This document shows positions 34,482 through 44,412 of a stretch of 64,000 nt of DNA, one piece after another. A program made the translations under genes and the position numbers. Position 1 is the first letter of the stretch, and every line of letters begins with the position of its first letter. A model generated the notes under the pieces. That model was not told where the DNA came from, searched no databases, and worked only from the letters and a program-made list of their open reading frames with translations. The DNA comes from Eutreptiella sp. 'Long Island Sound 2002' (lineage: Eukaryota; Euglenozoa; Euglenophyceae; Eutreptiales; Eutreptiaceae): the NCBI GenBank assembly GCA_964036045.1, contig OZ038383.1, positions 39,372,294 to 39,436,293 on the forward strand, written 5' to 3'.

Positions 34482-35590
34482 CTCTCGGGGACATTCATAA
34501 CATGCCAACGCGGAGCAAATTCGTGTATTCTCAGGGTTTTCTCCATTTTTCGTCCAGAGCACCAAAATTTCGTTCCGTAGGGGGGGGTATGTGTATACTT
34601 TTTGAAATCTGTGAGAAAAGGCCATTTCAGAAATGCATGGGTTAGGGGGGGGTAGCTGACGATATTTTTGAGCATCGAGGCCAAACTTTTCGGTGTTTGC
34701 ACGATTTTCGACCCCAGGTTGCTGCAAAGTCGGCACGCAAACATGCACTGAACGTTTCACACTTGCTTATTCCGAATCGTCATTTGCGCTGTCTTTTTCA
34801 GGCAGGGCTGGGACCCCATTTGGGCAGACATCACCATGCTTATTGTTTGTCAAATAGCTTACAAAAATTCCAATTCAGGAACTCAGAACAACAACCGTCA
34901 GTATGATTTTGAAATAGTGGAGGAACTGGGACTTACAAATTTGTCGCCGCGACCCACGGTACGGTACAAAATACGTTGTCTGGTGCCCCCTCTTCCTGGT
35001 GTACTTCTGGCGACCTGCATGTTTCACATTTTGCTCCAAATTGACGTCGATGCAGGTAGCCAGAAATTCTTGTTGCGAAGCCTTGGTGGGGTGAGTCTTT
35101 TTATCCCAAAACTGGGCTGCAAAAGCGGTGGCCTCAGAAGCGGATAGAATCTGGTGTTCCTCGTGGTCGCATGCAGGTTGCTGTGAACCGGCCGTACGAG
35201 GCTTTTTTGCGGTGCTAGGGGTCTTCAGGCGACTAACCCGCACCCAGGTAGCACCCCCAGAGCGTGCTCTTTTGCGAACCAAAGGTTGTTGCGGTGCATC
35301 TGGGGATGCAACGGCACGTGGCGTGAACTTGTATCCGGACATGGTGGCTGTCTGTTGACAAAAACAGCCAGCAAGCAACACAGGCACTGTCCAAAAAAGA
35401 CAAAAATCTCAAACATACTGTCAGTACAACATGCAGACCCAGGGTGTTCCGAATAGCCCTTTTCAAGGGCTTTCCGAATATACCCCACATACCCCCCCCT
35501 TTGGGACACTCAGCGGGCACAAACGAGGCAACAATCACGGCGATCCCTGAAAACGCTCCGTGTTGGCATATTCCTGTCCGTCCCCGAGAG
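34482..35590. mobile_element. TIR DNA transposon, 1.11 kb, with an empty-site partner
   Basis: The ends are CTCTCGGGGAC and its exact reverse complement GTCCCCGAGAG. After a short divergent spacer the inverted repeat resumes (ATGCCAACGCGGAGC left, ATGCCAACACGGAGC read inward from the right), about 35 bases in all. Compared with the empty site at 26249-26263, the insertion is explained by a 4-bp duplication ATAT with these ends, or by a TA duplication with ends starting TCTCTCGGGG; the flanking palindromic bases leave both open. One minus-strand frame (34875-35342) looks like the start of a transposase, with no room for a full catalytic domain, so the element is probably an internally deleted, non-autonomous copy. 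Confidence 0.85.
34875..35342 (-). CDS. N-terminal transposase-like fragment in the TIR element
   Basis: About 155 residues from ATG at 35342 (an upstream in-frame ATG is at 35387). The first part is basic and Ala/Pro-rich (PLVRKRARSGG, STAKKPRTAG). The second part reads NLEQNVKHAGRQKYTRKRGH, then TTYFVPYRGSRRQICKSQF. The pattern of Arg/Lys-rich segment, then Y-F, G-x-R-x-Q/V-C-K-x-x-F is familiar from the N-terminal region of a group of eukaryotic transposases with a C-K-x-F-F motif ahead of the catalytic domain. That is family knowledge applied to a short match. The final residues (KIILTVVVLSS) look like read-through into other sequence, consistent with internal deletion. Confidence 0.4.
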   Translation of the reverse strand: MSGYKFTPRAVASPDAPQQPLVRKRARSGGATWVRVSRLKTPSTAKKPRTAGSQQPACDHEEHQILSASEATAFAAQFWDKKTHPTKASQQEFLATCIDVNLEQNVKHAGRQKYTRKRGHQTTYFVPYRGSRRQICKSQFLHYFKIILTVVVLSS

Positions 35591-35845
35591 ATATATGTAC
35601 TTAGGCGGCTCTAAGCGAGTCACAAATGGTTGCCGAAAATGAGCCAGAGCGTCCATTTTCAAAACTGACTATACACCCCCCTTTTTTCACACTGTTTGGT
35701 TGCTGTGTCGAATCAAGTGTGTCACTGCATAGTACCACGTTGCTGCAGAGAGATGTATACATCACACACAGTGTACGGAACATGTATTAACCTGTGTACC
35801 TACATAGGGTCATTATAACCTATTTCTTTCACATGCTCTTTTTGT

Positions 35846-37158
35846 CAACAAATCGAGGATTCCCTCCTCAAAAGGTGCACACCTACGCACGCCTTGAAGT
35901 ACCAACAGGCAGACTCCTTCAGCCTTTATGGGGTACCCCCCCTGCCCACCTTCAAATCTGCCCCCCCCCCCCCCCAACCAACTTCTTTAGGCTCCCCCCC
36001 CTCCCCCCCAAGTCTTTACACCCCCTCCATGTGTGGATGTATGTAAGGATCGAACCAAACAGAAATCAAGGAACACAAACTGCACACGCCAATTAGGGGA
36101 CGCAGGGACGAGCAGAATTCAGGGAGGCAGGGAGGTTTGCTGCACAGTAGAGCAGTAGAGCAGTAGAGCAGACACCAGTGGGGCCCAAGATTTCAAAGGT
36201 CCAGCAAGGTGCTTTCTGTGGGGAGCTGGTAGAACCGCCAATAGAAAGCGGGGCATGGCAAGATGGGAAAAGCCTTTGGTGATATAGGCCTGGACCGGTA
36301 GGACCACCCACAGGGAGGGAGGGATTGGCTTGTCATGAGAGAGAATTGGGGCAGAGGGAACACTGATCATGCGACGCCTGCGGCACCTTCGGCGCGCCTT
36401 GTGGTGCGCAATTAGGGTAATTATCATGGAACGTAGGAAATTGTTCCTTTTGTGAACCATACTTTTGAATGGAGAGTGCAAATTGCAACATTTTTGTCTG
36501 TTTTGAGTGTTGTGCCTCGCCAATGTGCCCGTTTGACCTACTTCCTTCACCAAAAATTGAGGAAATCTAATGCAGCACTAATTACCCCACAGCGAATTAC
36601 CCTTACCCTGCGGCGCGCAGGAAGCATTCCCAGAGGGCGAAGCATCAACGAGAGCCCCCCCCCCCCCCCCCCAAGGAAACAAGGATGTGTGAGTTTCAGT
36701 TGCAGGGCATACTCCATTGTCAACACGGGCACAATGCCCGGAGCTGCAGTGCACGATGTGTAAAACTAAGTGATAATTTGAGTTCTCTGGCCCTGTGTTG
36801 CAATTTCCCACTCCCACAGTGGTGGCGAGCACCCTCCAAAGTTTGCGGTCTGGGACTAAATATGAAGCCTGTCAGCGCCAGCAGAGAAGCGGATGCCATG
36901 ACGGAGGAAAGCTGCATTTGTGAGTAGGGGAATCAACATCAAAAATCAACAAATAGTTTATAGGGTTCGAAAATCCAGTTACGAGTCTTTGGTCAGGACT
37001 GAAATGAAGCCCGCTTTGTAGTGCACACCACCATTATTGCTCTGGAACGGGCAGAAATCGACATGGATGGTGGTGCATCGGAGCTGGCCTCGGGTGCTGA
37101 AAGGCATAATTTCTTACGGACATGCGATAGATGAGATATCTAGTGTCACTAACGTGGT
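35846..37158. other. No secure gene; several homopolymers
   Basis: C runs at about 35961-35976 (~16) and 36655-36672 (~18). A short AGAGCAGT repeat lies near 36150-36172. ATTAGGGTAATT and its complement AATTACCC lie near 36410 and 36590 and mark a weak inverted pair (with GCGCC-CGCAG nearby) bracketing about 190 bases. No supported gene. Confidence 0.35.
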
Positions 37159-37425
37159 TTACATGGAAAGGTTATCCTCATCCTGGTCATTTATGCTTTG
37201 AATCCCCATTCTCTCAACAATGTGGAACACGAACGGAGCAATAGCAGCCATTTTCCGGGTGCTCGATCCCTTCGACTTTTGTTCTTCAAGGTTTCCACTC
37301 TCACCATGTTGAGGAACAGAACTATGGAGGATGTTGCGAACATTAACAAGGAGATTGTTATCAGAAATACCAGTCAAACTCATTCTAGTAAGAGAAGGCG
37401 TCAGAGGGCTAAGCCAAGGCAGCAT
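37159..37425 (-). CDS. Hypothetical frame or exon
   Basis: An 88-residue minus frame with balanced composition: LTGISDNNLLVNVRNILHSS, then HGESGNLEEQKSKGSSTRKM, then FVFHIVERMGIQSIND. The opposite strand also has an open frame (37198-37497) with a basic SKRRRQRAKPRQ patch, so strand choice is uncertain. No family recognised. Confidence 0.2.
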   Translation of the reverse strand: MLPWLSPLTPSLTRMSLTGISDNNLLVNVRNILHSSVPQHGESGNLEEQKSKGSSTRKMAAIAPFVFHIVERMGIQSINDQDEDNLSM

Positions 37426-37670
37426 GCACCTCTGCCGCTTGAACAGCAGGATCGCGGGCTTGAAGTGGTAGTTGACTCATTGCAAATACAAACGTAGACA
37501 AGTTTTCGAATTTAATTAATGAAACTCTGACGGCGGTTTTAGCAAATCCTCGCATTAGATTTGTGGATTCGACAGTATCATTGATCCTTACGCCCAAAAC
37601 GTTGCGAGTGCATTAAACCGGAAGTACCAAGCAGCAAGCCCTACACCACCATAAAGCCCCTACCCCCCAG

Positions 37671-39914
37671 TTGAGTACGATTGTGGTGAACCAACAGCTT
37701 ACCCAACAGGCGGTTGGTGGTCAGCCAATGATAGTCAATGGCCGACTGATGCCGATTGGCCGGTATCCAACAGAAATTGCTGATTGGCTACGGTATTTGA
37801 TTTTCTTCTCGACATTAATACCAGCTCTGCTTGTTTTCGGAAGGATGGCAGGGTTGTCTCAGGTGGGGGCGATTTGGAGTCCGGTTATCGAGCCCCCTAC
37901 TGACGGGGGGCACCAATGAAAAATCCGCCTGAGTCTTTGTCTCAGCTTAGGTGGCTTAGCAACAGCATAGGTGTAGCTGGCACCAGCTACATGGGCCCCG
38001 TACACCAAAAGTGGCATTCCAGAGACATTCTGTCATTTGCAGTGCAATTGATGAAGAGACTCGCAACCGTGTGAGGCTGAGCGCAAAGGAGTGCAAAGAG
38101 ATTGTAGACAGCATCCCAAAACGCTGGACCGACGTTGAGGTGTGGATGTCACGGTCATCTACGTGGATTGCAACCGCAATGCACAGAGGAGGACGCCTGG
38201 CGTGCATTTGCAGGACCACCTGTCTCGAGCAGGGTAATGGCCAGTTTGGCTGTGTGCCTGACCTGTGACAACACCCCTTGACTTGGGAAGGGCGAGGGGT
38301 TGAGATGGAAAAGCTGAGCACCATCCCTCAGCAAACCATCAACACGCGTGAGCTTTCATTACCCCTCTACCCCCCATTATCCAATTGCAGCAGCCCTCTG
38401 TAGCGGCAACCGCAGCTCATCCCTGTTTGACTTTCTTTTTCACCAGTCGTGTGGCACTGGCGTAAATTGTTCCGAGGACTAGCAGGGGTTTGGCAGGTTG
38501 CAGTGGTGGTGAAGGCTTAGGGGCGAGGTTGTGGAGAAGTGTGGAGGGTTGTCTGGGTAAAGGTAGGGCTGCTGGGGCAGTGCGAGTGTGTGTTGAAGAC
38601 CCGAGCACTTGTAAGTCGAAAAAGGATGGAGCGTTGCACAAAGCTGTGTGCTTGGGGATAGGCAGCGTTGCTGACTGTTGTGAGGTTTGCTTGACATTGA
38701 CAAAGCGCACAGATGTCTGATGGGGGATGTAGAGGATGGGGAAGGGCTGTGGGGGGCTGCCGAGGGTTGTGGAGGCTACAGAAGAAACCGTGTCATCACA
38801 TCGACAAGTGTCAATAAGTGTCAACATTGTCCACCTTAGTGTCAACAAGTATCACTCTGATTCGTTTTCAAGAGCAGGTGATGTTTGGCTGGCGATGCTC
38901 TCCCTGTGCGTGGAACAAGTTGGTAAGCCAAACAGCATCTAATCGAGAGAATTACTATCGAACTATTCACTTGAAGGTGCTGGTGTAGCTTTGTTGGTTC
39001 ATGGATGGATCATTTCTTGGCACATTACCACATTACCACGGACCACGCCTTGGCACCAGGTGCAGTCAAGGGACAACGAGCCAACCGAAGCGCAGCAGCA
39101 AAACAAATTGATGTCCGTGGAGCGGGATTTCCGGGAGGTGATCTTGGATCTCGAATATGATGCTCGTCTGTCCCTTGCCCAGCAAATCAAATGGTGTGCC
39201 TGCCTGTCAGCTCCTCCCCCTTGTTGTGTTATTGCGTTTTAGCCGCTGTGGACGCTGGGCAGCAGTGCTGACAGAAGGGGGTATAGCGAAACATCCTGCG
39301 GCGCCTTGTGGCCTGCCACTAATTGTTCCTGAGCCATTATCCAAAATGGCAGGTTCCCGTTCCACAAACCAGGATGTTTGGTGTGGGATTTTCCCGCATC
39401 ATACCCCATTATTCCCCATTTTGGCGACGGCAAGTGCAGAGCCCTGGAGGTGACGCTCCTCCACCAACCATACACGGTCTTGTCCCGAGGAGGAAAACAT
39501 GGATCCCCATCTAAGACCAGGAACCATTGCAGCTAGTAGCAACCGCAATGACCTCCCGGCGACCCCATATCTTGTGCAGATAAACACCAGCAAGCCTATG
39601 ACTTATGAAAGCTGGCTGTGCATTACACTGGCTGCTGATGCTCTTTTGGACCCCCCTATCTCAGTCCAAACCAACCCGTTTACGTCCTGTTTCCTGTTTG
39701 CAGGTGGCATAAAGAGATGGTAGCATGGGGCGAGATCAAGGACAATTTCATACACCTAGAAACTGAAGAGACTGTTCAGCGTTCCAAGGTCTGTGGCCTT
39801 TCGCGCCTACTTACGCGATGTAGCTGCATGTCGTTGGTTGCTGTCCTGGCCATTGGTTGCATCCACCAACTGCCTGAGCAGAATTTAGCTGCATACCAGG
39901 ACAAATGGATTTGA
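37671..39914 (+). CDS. Tentative multi-exon gene
   Basis: Four exon-like pieces on the + strand. (1) 37671-37919: GGQPMIVNGRLMPIGRYPTE followed by a hydrophobic stretch (YLIFFSTLIPALLVF) that could span a membrane. (2) About 38029-38237: ICSAIDEETRNRVRLSAKEC and WTDVEVWMSRSSTWIATAM, bounded by CATTCCAG and a GTAATG donor. (3) 39060-39193: DNEPTEAQQQNKLMSVERDF and REVILDLEYDARLSLAQQIK, bounded by GGCACCAG and GTGTGCC. (4) 39704-39788: HKEMVAWGEIKDNFIHLETE, after TTCCTGTTTGCAG. Pieces 3 and 4 join in phase, giving QQIKWWHKEMVAW. A further frame at 39499-39690 may be an exon or lie inside the intron. Function unknown. Confidence 0.35.
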
Positions 39915-40130
39915 GACTAGAAATGCAAATAAATGGCGAACCAATAGGGCTGCAGTTCCAGTTTTTGGCCGCATCTGGAGCTTCACCGTTCTGGTCCGGA
40001 TTGTGCTCCCCGGGTGTTTGCTGTGCGGAATCTGAGTTTAGGTTTGATTCTCCGTCAAAAGCTATGCCATGAGGGTACCTCATAGGGTGCCTAATCCTGC
40101 AAGGCGTATGTTTCGTCACGCTCTGCGTTT

Positions 40131-40258
40131 TGCATCACCGCTTCATGGGGTGCGCAGTCCCACAATATGGTCGTTTTGAATCGTTTCGTGTTTCGGATCA
40201 CCGCTGCATGGGGTGCCCAATCCCACAATGCGGTCGTTTTGAGTCGTTTCGTGTTTCA
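40131..40258 (+). repeat. Two tandem 64-bp copies
   Basis: CATCACCGCTTCATGGGGTG is followed 64 bases later by GATCACCGCTGCATGGGGTG. Both continue through TCCCACAATATGGTCGTTTT and TCGTTTCGTGTTTC. The frame 40130-40381 exists only because the unit lacks stops. Confidence 0.85.
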
Positions 40259-40507
40259 CGGGGTGCCAACAACAAGTACATCGTCTTTCACGCTATGGTT
40301 GTGTGTTGTCGTGTGTCTTGCGGCAATGCACGGAACCGCTTGACGCATGCACTTCGCACCCCCCAAAAAAAAACTCCCTAGGGGATACACCCATCTACCA
40401 CTTTCACTTCAATATCCATTTCCTCAAGGCACCGCTTGCAATGCATTGGTCCCAAGCCCCCCGCCATAGCGTAACGTCTTATGCACCTGCCTGTGGACCT
40501 CAAGTAA

Positions 40508-41107
40508 TTGTCTACCCCCGCTGCCTTTTGGAGTCGCTACTCAACTTCCGTTTTGGTGCTTGTCGCTTCTGTGCCACGGCTGTCTTCCCACTTTTCGCTT
40601 GTTCGGCTTGCCCGCGGGGTTGCTTGGCGGTCTTTTTGTACACTTTCTTGTGTCTTGTCGCGACGACCACTTTGGCAATGCTGCCCGAACTGCCGCTTTC
40701 GGAACTAGACTCCGATGATGTAGAGGACGTCCCACCACTACTAGAATTGTTCGTTGATGAACTATCCGTGTCGGACCCATGTGACTCATCGGACTTGCGA
40801 CGCTCTGGGCGCCAATCTTCATCGGCCTCGCTTGCGGTGGCTGTATCGAACAAGTACCTAACCGCGGTGCGTTGAGCACATGAGCAGCTGTGGCAACACA
40901 ACAAGTCCGCAACAAGTTGTATTGCGTGGGTGCCAAAGTGCTGCAGGTAGCAACAAGGCCCAATAGCAGCGCACAAGACGATCGACTAGCTTGATCACCA
41001 AGAACGCGGAGGGTGGTGGCGTCGTGCTTGCAGATGATCCCATTGCATGTGAGGTCACCCAAACGGATAGGCAAAATTTTTGAGGCATGTTGCTGAGCCC
41101 TGCGCAA
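40508..41107 (-). CDS. C-terminal Ser/acidic and basic tail of an element-type protein
   Basis: Minus-strand frames 40512-40976 and 40541-41107 overlap out of phase. The first reads DWRPERRKSDESHGSDTDSS, a Ser/Gly/Asn-rich run with acidic residues, then a basic end (RHKKVYKKTAKQPRGQ, and APKRKLSSDSKRQRG). The second covers the upstream part, with DLTCNGIICKHDATTLRVL and C-V-A pairs. A frameshift near 40870 probably separates them. The layout (Cys-rich region, acidic Ser-rich linker, basic end) is like 59.5-60.4 kb on the + strand, suggesting the C-terminus of a related element protein. No intact N-terminal part is seen upstream on this strand. Confidence 0.35.
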
Positions 41108-41797
41108 CTCCCCATCTCACAAAGTTTCAACTTCCACTTGCTAACCGTTGACGTCCGGGGGGTCCATCAAACAAAGAGGGACAAAATCAGAATTGGCTAT
41201 GTCACCCCTGCCTTCTTAGGGGCCCATGAGTGGGCGGAAATGCTACATAACCCCTGCATTCTCGGTGGTCCCCAAACAAAGAGGGACGAAATCAGAATTG
41301 GCTCCCTCAACCCTGCCTTCTCGGGGGCCCATGAGTGGGCGGAAATGCTATATAACCCCTGCATTCTCGGGGGTCCCCAAATAAAGAGGGACAAAATCAG
41401 AATTGGCTCCCTCACCCCTGCCTTCTCGGGGGCCCATGAGTGGGCGGAAATGCTACATAACCCATGCATTCTCGGGGGTCCCCAAGCAAAGAGGGACAAA
41501 ATCAGAATTGGCTGCCTCACCCTTGCCTTCTCGGGGGCCCACAAGTGGGCGGAAATGCTACATCGTGGTAGTGTGAGGTGGACTGAGCAAACCCTTCCCC
41601 CCAAAAGGGGGGGGGGTTTCGGTTATGTGAAAACCCTACTTTTGCCTAAAAATTTGGCCAACAAAAAATGGGGGGGGTTATGTAAAACCCCCCATGCTGT
41701 CGTTCTCCGCAGAGCCCCCCCCCCCCCCCCCGGCCGAAAGAAAGCGGAAAGGGGCAAGCAATGCGATATCTACTTGACTTGGCTCCTAATGAACTGA
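41087..41797 (+). CDS. ORF with four in-frame 35-residue repeats
   Basis: A 236-residue frame. From about 41168 to 41570 a 105-bp unit is repeated four times with exact spacing (AAAGAGGGAC at 41173, 41278, 41383 and 41488). Each encodes KRDKIRIGxLTPAFSGAHEW followed by AEMLHNPCILGGP, with few substitutions. The period is divisible by three, so the frame survives; the antisense frame is also open, so selection on protein is not proven. After the repeats comes a Gly/Pro-rich part crossing G and C homopolymers that belongs to the neighbouring inverted-repeat segment. No signal peptide and no family recognised. Confidence 0.35.
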   Translation: MLLSPAQLPISQSFNFHLLTVDVRGVHQTKRDKIRIGYVTPAFLGAHEWAEMLHNPCILGGPQTKRDEIRIGSLNPAFSGAHEWAEMLYNPCILGGPQIKRDKIRIGSLTPAFSGAHEWAEMLHNPCILGGPQAKRDKIRIGCLTLAFSGAHKWAEMLHRGSVRWTEQTLPPKRGGGFGYVKTLLLPKNLANKKWGGLCKTPHAVVLRRAPPPPPGRKKAERGKQCDIYLTWLLMN

Positions 41798-42350
41798 CAA
41801 ATTGGATTCTTGGGGTGAGAAGCCAAGGGCGAATAAAAGTGGCACCCAAAAATGCCTAAAATGGGCGAACCAAGCGAAGTCTTGTGCAGCCTGTGGCTGG
41901 GGCCGATCACGGCATTTTTGGTGGGCCAAAGCTATTATCTTCGGTGTTGGGCCGCGCTGAAGAGAAATCGTCCATGGCCCCCCCCGGCAGGGGGTGTGGG
42001 CGGCTACGACCACTATTGCATTGGTGAGGAGGTAGAGTGGAGGCCTCCGTTGTTGTATGCTAACCCCTTAGGCCACCGCGTCCCTGCCACACCTGATATG
42101 TGAAACAGCAGCATCAAGTAAGCATGCAAAAATCCATCACTTTTGAAGCAAGACACCAAATTTCCTTCGACATGCCCAAAAAATGGACAAATACACACTT
42201 GTGCACATCCAAGGTAACCCCCCGCGGCGCATTTTGGAAAATTTCAGTTGCGCGCAAAAGGGGTAAACCCCCCCCCCCCCCTTTTTCGAAGTGGCCAATT
42301 TTAGGCAAAACCCCATGACTTCACATTTCGCAGAAACGCCCCCCCCCCCT
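41600..42350. repeat. Segment bounded by imperfect inverted repeats with C/G runs
   Basis: Left: a G run, TTTCGGTTATGTGAAAACCC, TTTTGCCTAAAAATTTGGCC. Right (41 kb side read inward after complementing): a G run, TTTCTGCGAAATGTGAAG, TTTTGCCTAAAATTGGCC. Inside each arm a second G run follows an A-rich word (AACAAAAAATGGGGGGGG left). Arms are about 80-100 bases and enclose about 600 bases with no supported gene. It resembles a non-autonomous foldback element; no target duplication could be fixed. Confidence 0.5.
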
Positions 42351-43122
42351 ACTTTCGGCCTGCCGAAACAAATTTGGTTGATTCAACAGTTCAATACTGA
42401 AAGCTACTCAGGTGTCTGAGGAGATTTTGCGAAGGTTTTGCCTCTGGGGTGGCTGTGCGACGCGGTGTGGCTGATACATTTTTTTTTTTACCAGTATAAC
42501 AGTTCAACGATTGGGTTTAGATTTTGGGATATTATTTGCGCCTTCACCCAAGATATGGGCATTTTGCAAGGAGCAAGCATGTGAAAAGCTGTGAGGACAC
42601 GAGCAGGCAGGGCCTGCGGGCCAAGTGTGCTCAACCATCAAAGCCTATCCTGCAGATGTGACACGCCTCTTTTTGGGAGGATGCGGACAGGGGGAGTGAG
42701 AAAAGGAAATGCTGAGGACGGGGGGTGCCTGTGGCTCTTCCCCTGCAGTGGTGATGCCCCAATCCCCTTATGGTGGGCATTATGCCCCACACCCGGTGGG
42801 GGCCGGAAACGGGGGCGTTGCCTCTCTTTTCCTGACTCCAGTTCTGTAAGGAGGAACAACTGTTGACGTCACACACTTTCTTGGTTGTTGCCTTTGTCAC
42901 GGGGGTGTCGTGGTGCCTTCTTGCCCTGATTTTTGGTCCAAGAATGCTTGCACACCCCACTGGCAGGGCCTTGTGGGCGTGGTGACTGAAGCACTCAGAA
43001 CAGTCTTTTCCAAATTTCCAAAACACCATTGTTGGGTTTTCTTCTGATTTTGGAAATTTTAGTTGGTTTGGTTTTTTTCCTCTCCAGAAGGCCTGGCACA
43101 CACATTTTGTGAGCTGCTCCCG
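42351..43122. other. No recognisable gene
   Basis: Short frames on both strands; a T run near 42480. TTTTTTTCCTCTCCAG at 43074-43089 is a good-looking 3' splice site immediately ahead of the next entry. Confidence 0.35.
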
Positions 43123-43641
43123 ATGTCAACACCGGTGGAGCATTGGGATGACGGTCACAACATAGACACTCTGAAGCTTGCTATTTGTCCTGTCCTGTTT
43201 TATATTCCATCGTGTTTTGTCTCTACTGTTGGGGTGGGATTAGCATGCTGTGCGTGTGTGCTTATGCGACTCTTGCGGTGTCTCACTCAGATCGGCGCTG
43301 AGGAGGAGATCGAGCAACGCGCCATTGTGGAGGAGCGAGACTGGTGGTCCAGTTTTGCTGCTGCATTGCAAGCGGAGGGGTATCTGGAAGATGAAGATGA
43401 GATACCTGGAGATGCCCAAGTCTGTGGCTCTTGCGTTGCAGTCCTGCATGTTGGCCCATTCTTGGAAGGACAAAGGGTTCGGGAGGGGGGTGATGTGCGA
43501 ATGTGCAGGGTACCAGTGTTTTCCATGACTGTCCCAAATAGTCAGGGTATACTTTTTGTGATTTACAATCGCCTATGCAGGACCTGGCAGCCTGAGCGGA
43601 GATTGCCCTCTTGTGAGCAGTTTAAAAATGAGATGTTGTGA
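43123..43641 (+). CDS. Hypothetical protein, exon-like, acidic middle
   Basis: From ATG at 43123 the frame is open for 172 residues to a TGA after FKNEML. The section from about 43291 is the most protein-like: IGAEEEIEQRAIVEERDWWS, then FAAALQAEGYLEDEDEIPGD, then VFSMTVPNSQGILFVIYNRL. It is preceded by GTGTCTCACTCAG, a plausible acceptor, so 43160-43290 (hydrophobic, Cys-rich when translated) may be an intron. The open frame extends upstream to 43063, where another acceptor-like tract lies. Function unknown. Confidence 0.35.
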   Translation: MSTPVEHWDDGHNIDTLKLAICPVLFYIPSCFVSTVGVGLACCACVLMRLLRCLTQIGAEEEIEQRAIVEERDWWSSFAAALQAEGYLEDEDEIPGDAQVCGSCVAVLHVGPFLEGQRVREGGDVRMCRVPVFSMTVPNSQGILFVIYNRLCRTWQPERRLPSCEQFKNEML

Positions 43642-44135
43642 ATCGGTACGGTCCCCAAGCCTCTATGGCCCTCCACAACCCTCAACAGTGCAGCACAATT
43701 TCCCACAGCCTTCCACAGCCCTTAAACCGTGAAGAAAACATCCGCCATGTCTACAAACCTCGACACGCCTCACCAACTTCAACCGGTGACGGGACCCTGT
43801 GCAGCCCTTGTTTGAGAACTGCCACACTGCCACACGATCAAGCAATGATGGATGGCGGTCCACCAACGGCTGTTATTGCTGAGGCAATGGCAGTTGATCA
43901 CCCCAACCCTCATCGACAGTTTGTGCTGTGACACGCATTCGTAGGGTGCTTGGTATGTCATCCCAAGCACCTCTTCAACTCCAACTCCCCAGAACACAAG
44001 TGGGAAGTGGGAGCGGAACCCTCTGTGGGGGAGGTTCAAACGGGGAACCCTGGGCACCTGCCAAGAACAATTGTAGCGGCATGTGTAAATTTACAGCAAG
44101 GCACATGAGTCATGTGATAGATTGTTCTGGTGTTG
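43642..44135. other. No recognisable gene
   Basis: C/A-rich start with short CCCTCCACAACC / CCTTCCACAGCCC words near 43665-43725. The + frame 43638-43931 and minus frame 43779-44057 overlap and neither has a motif. Confidence 0.35.
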
Positions 44136-44139
44136 GTCT

Positions 44140-44412
44140 CCTGTCAGGATCTTGACAGTGGATCATTTTTAGGATATTTATGGAGCAGTCTTGCAAAGTA
44201 GTCATGCACTGGCAGGATCCTGACAGTGATCTACTGTCAGGATCTCGACAACAATCAACTGGCACTATGGCACGATCCTGACAGCTCTCTGGTGCCTGAC
44301 AGCTCTCTGGTGTCAGTATCCTACAGTGAGCTACCGTCAAGATCTTGATAGTGATTTGTCAGGATCCTGGCATAGGATCTATTTTCCTGTTGTCAGGATC
44401 TTGACAATGACA
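44140..44412. repeat. Field of TGTCAGGATC palindromes
   Basis: Variants of TGTCAGGATCCTGACA, a perfect palindrome in its ideal form, recur about ten times in 270 bases, for example CTGTCAGGATCTTGACAG, GGCAGGATCCTGACAG, GTCAGGATCTCGACA, CACGATCCTGACAG, GTCAAGATCTTGATAG and TGTCAGGATCTTGACA. Interspersed words GATCTA, AGCTCTCTGGTG and GTGATC also repeat. The spacing is irregular, so it is not a simple satellite. It could be a cluster of binding sites or a nest of tiny hairpins. Confidence 0.75.

Larger units (their letters stand above)
33732..35845 (+). repeat. Segmental duplication, copy 2 (interrupted by a transposon)
   Basis: Matches 25496-26507 at both ends with very few differences, but the word CCATATATGTACTTA of copy 1 is split after CCATAT by about 1.1 kb and resumes as ATATATGTACTTA. 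The near-identity suggests a recent duplication. Because one copy is filled and one empty, either the transposon inserted after the duplication or it was lost precisely from copy 1. Confidence 0.9.
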
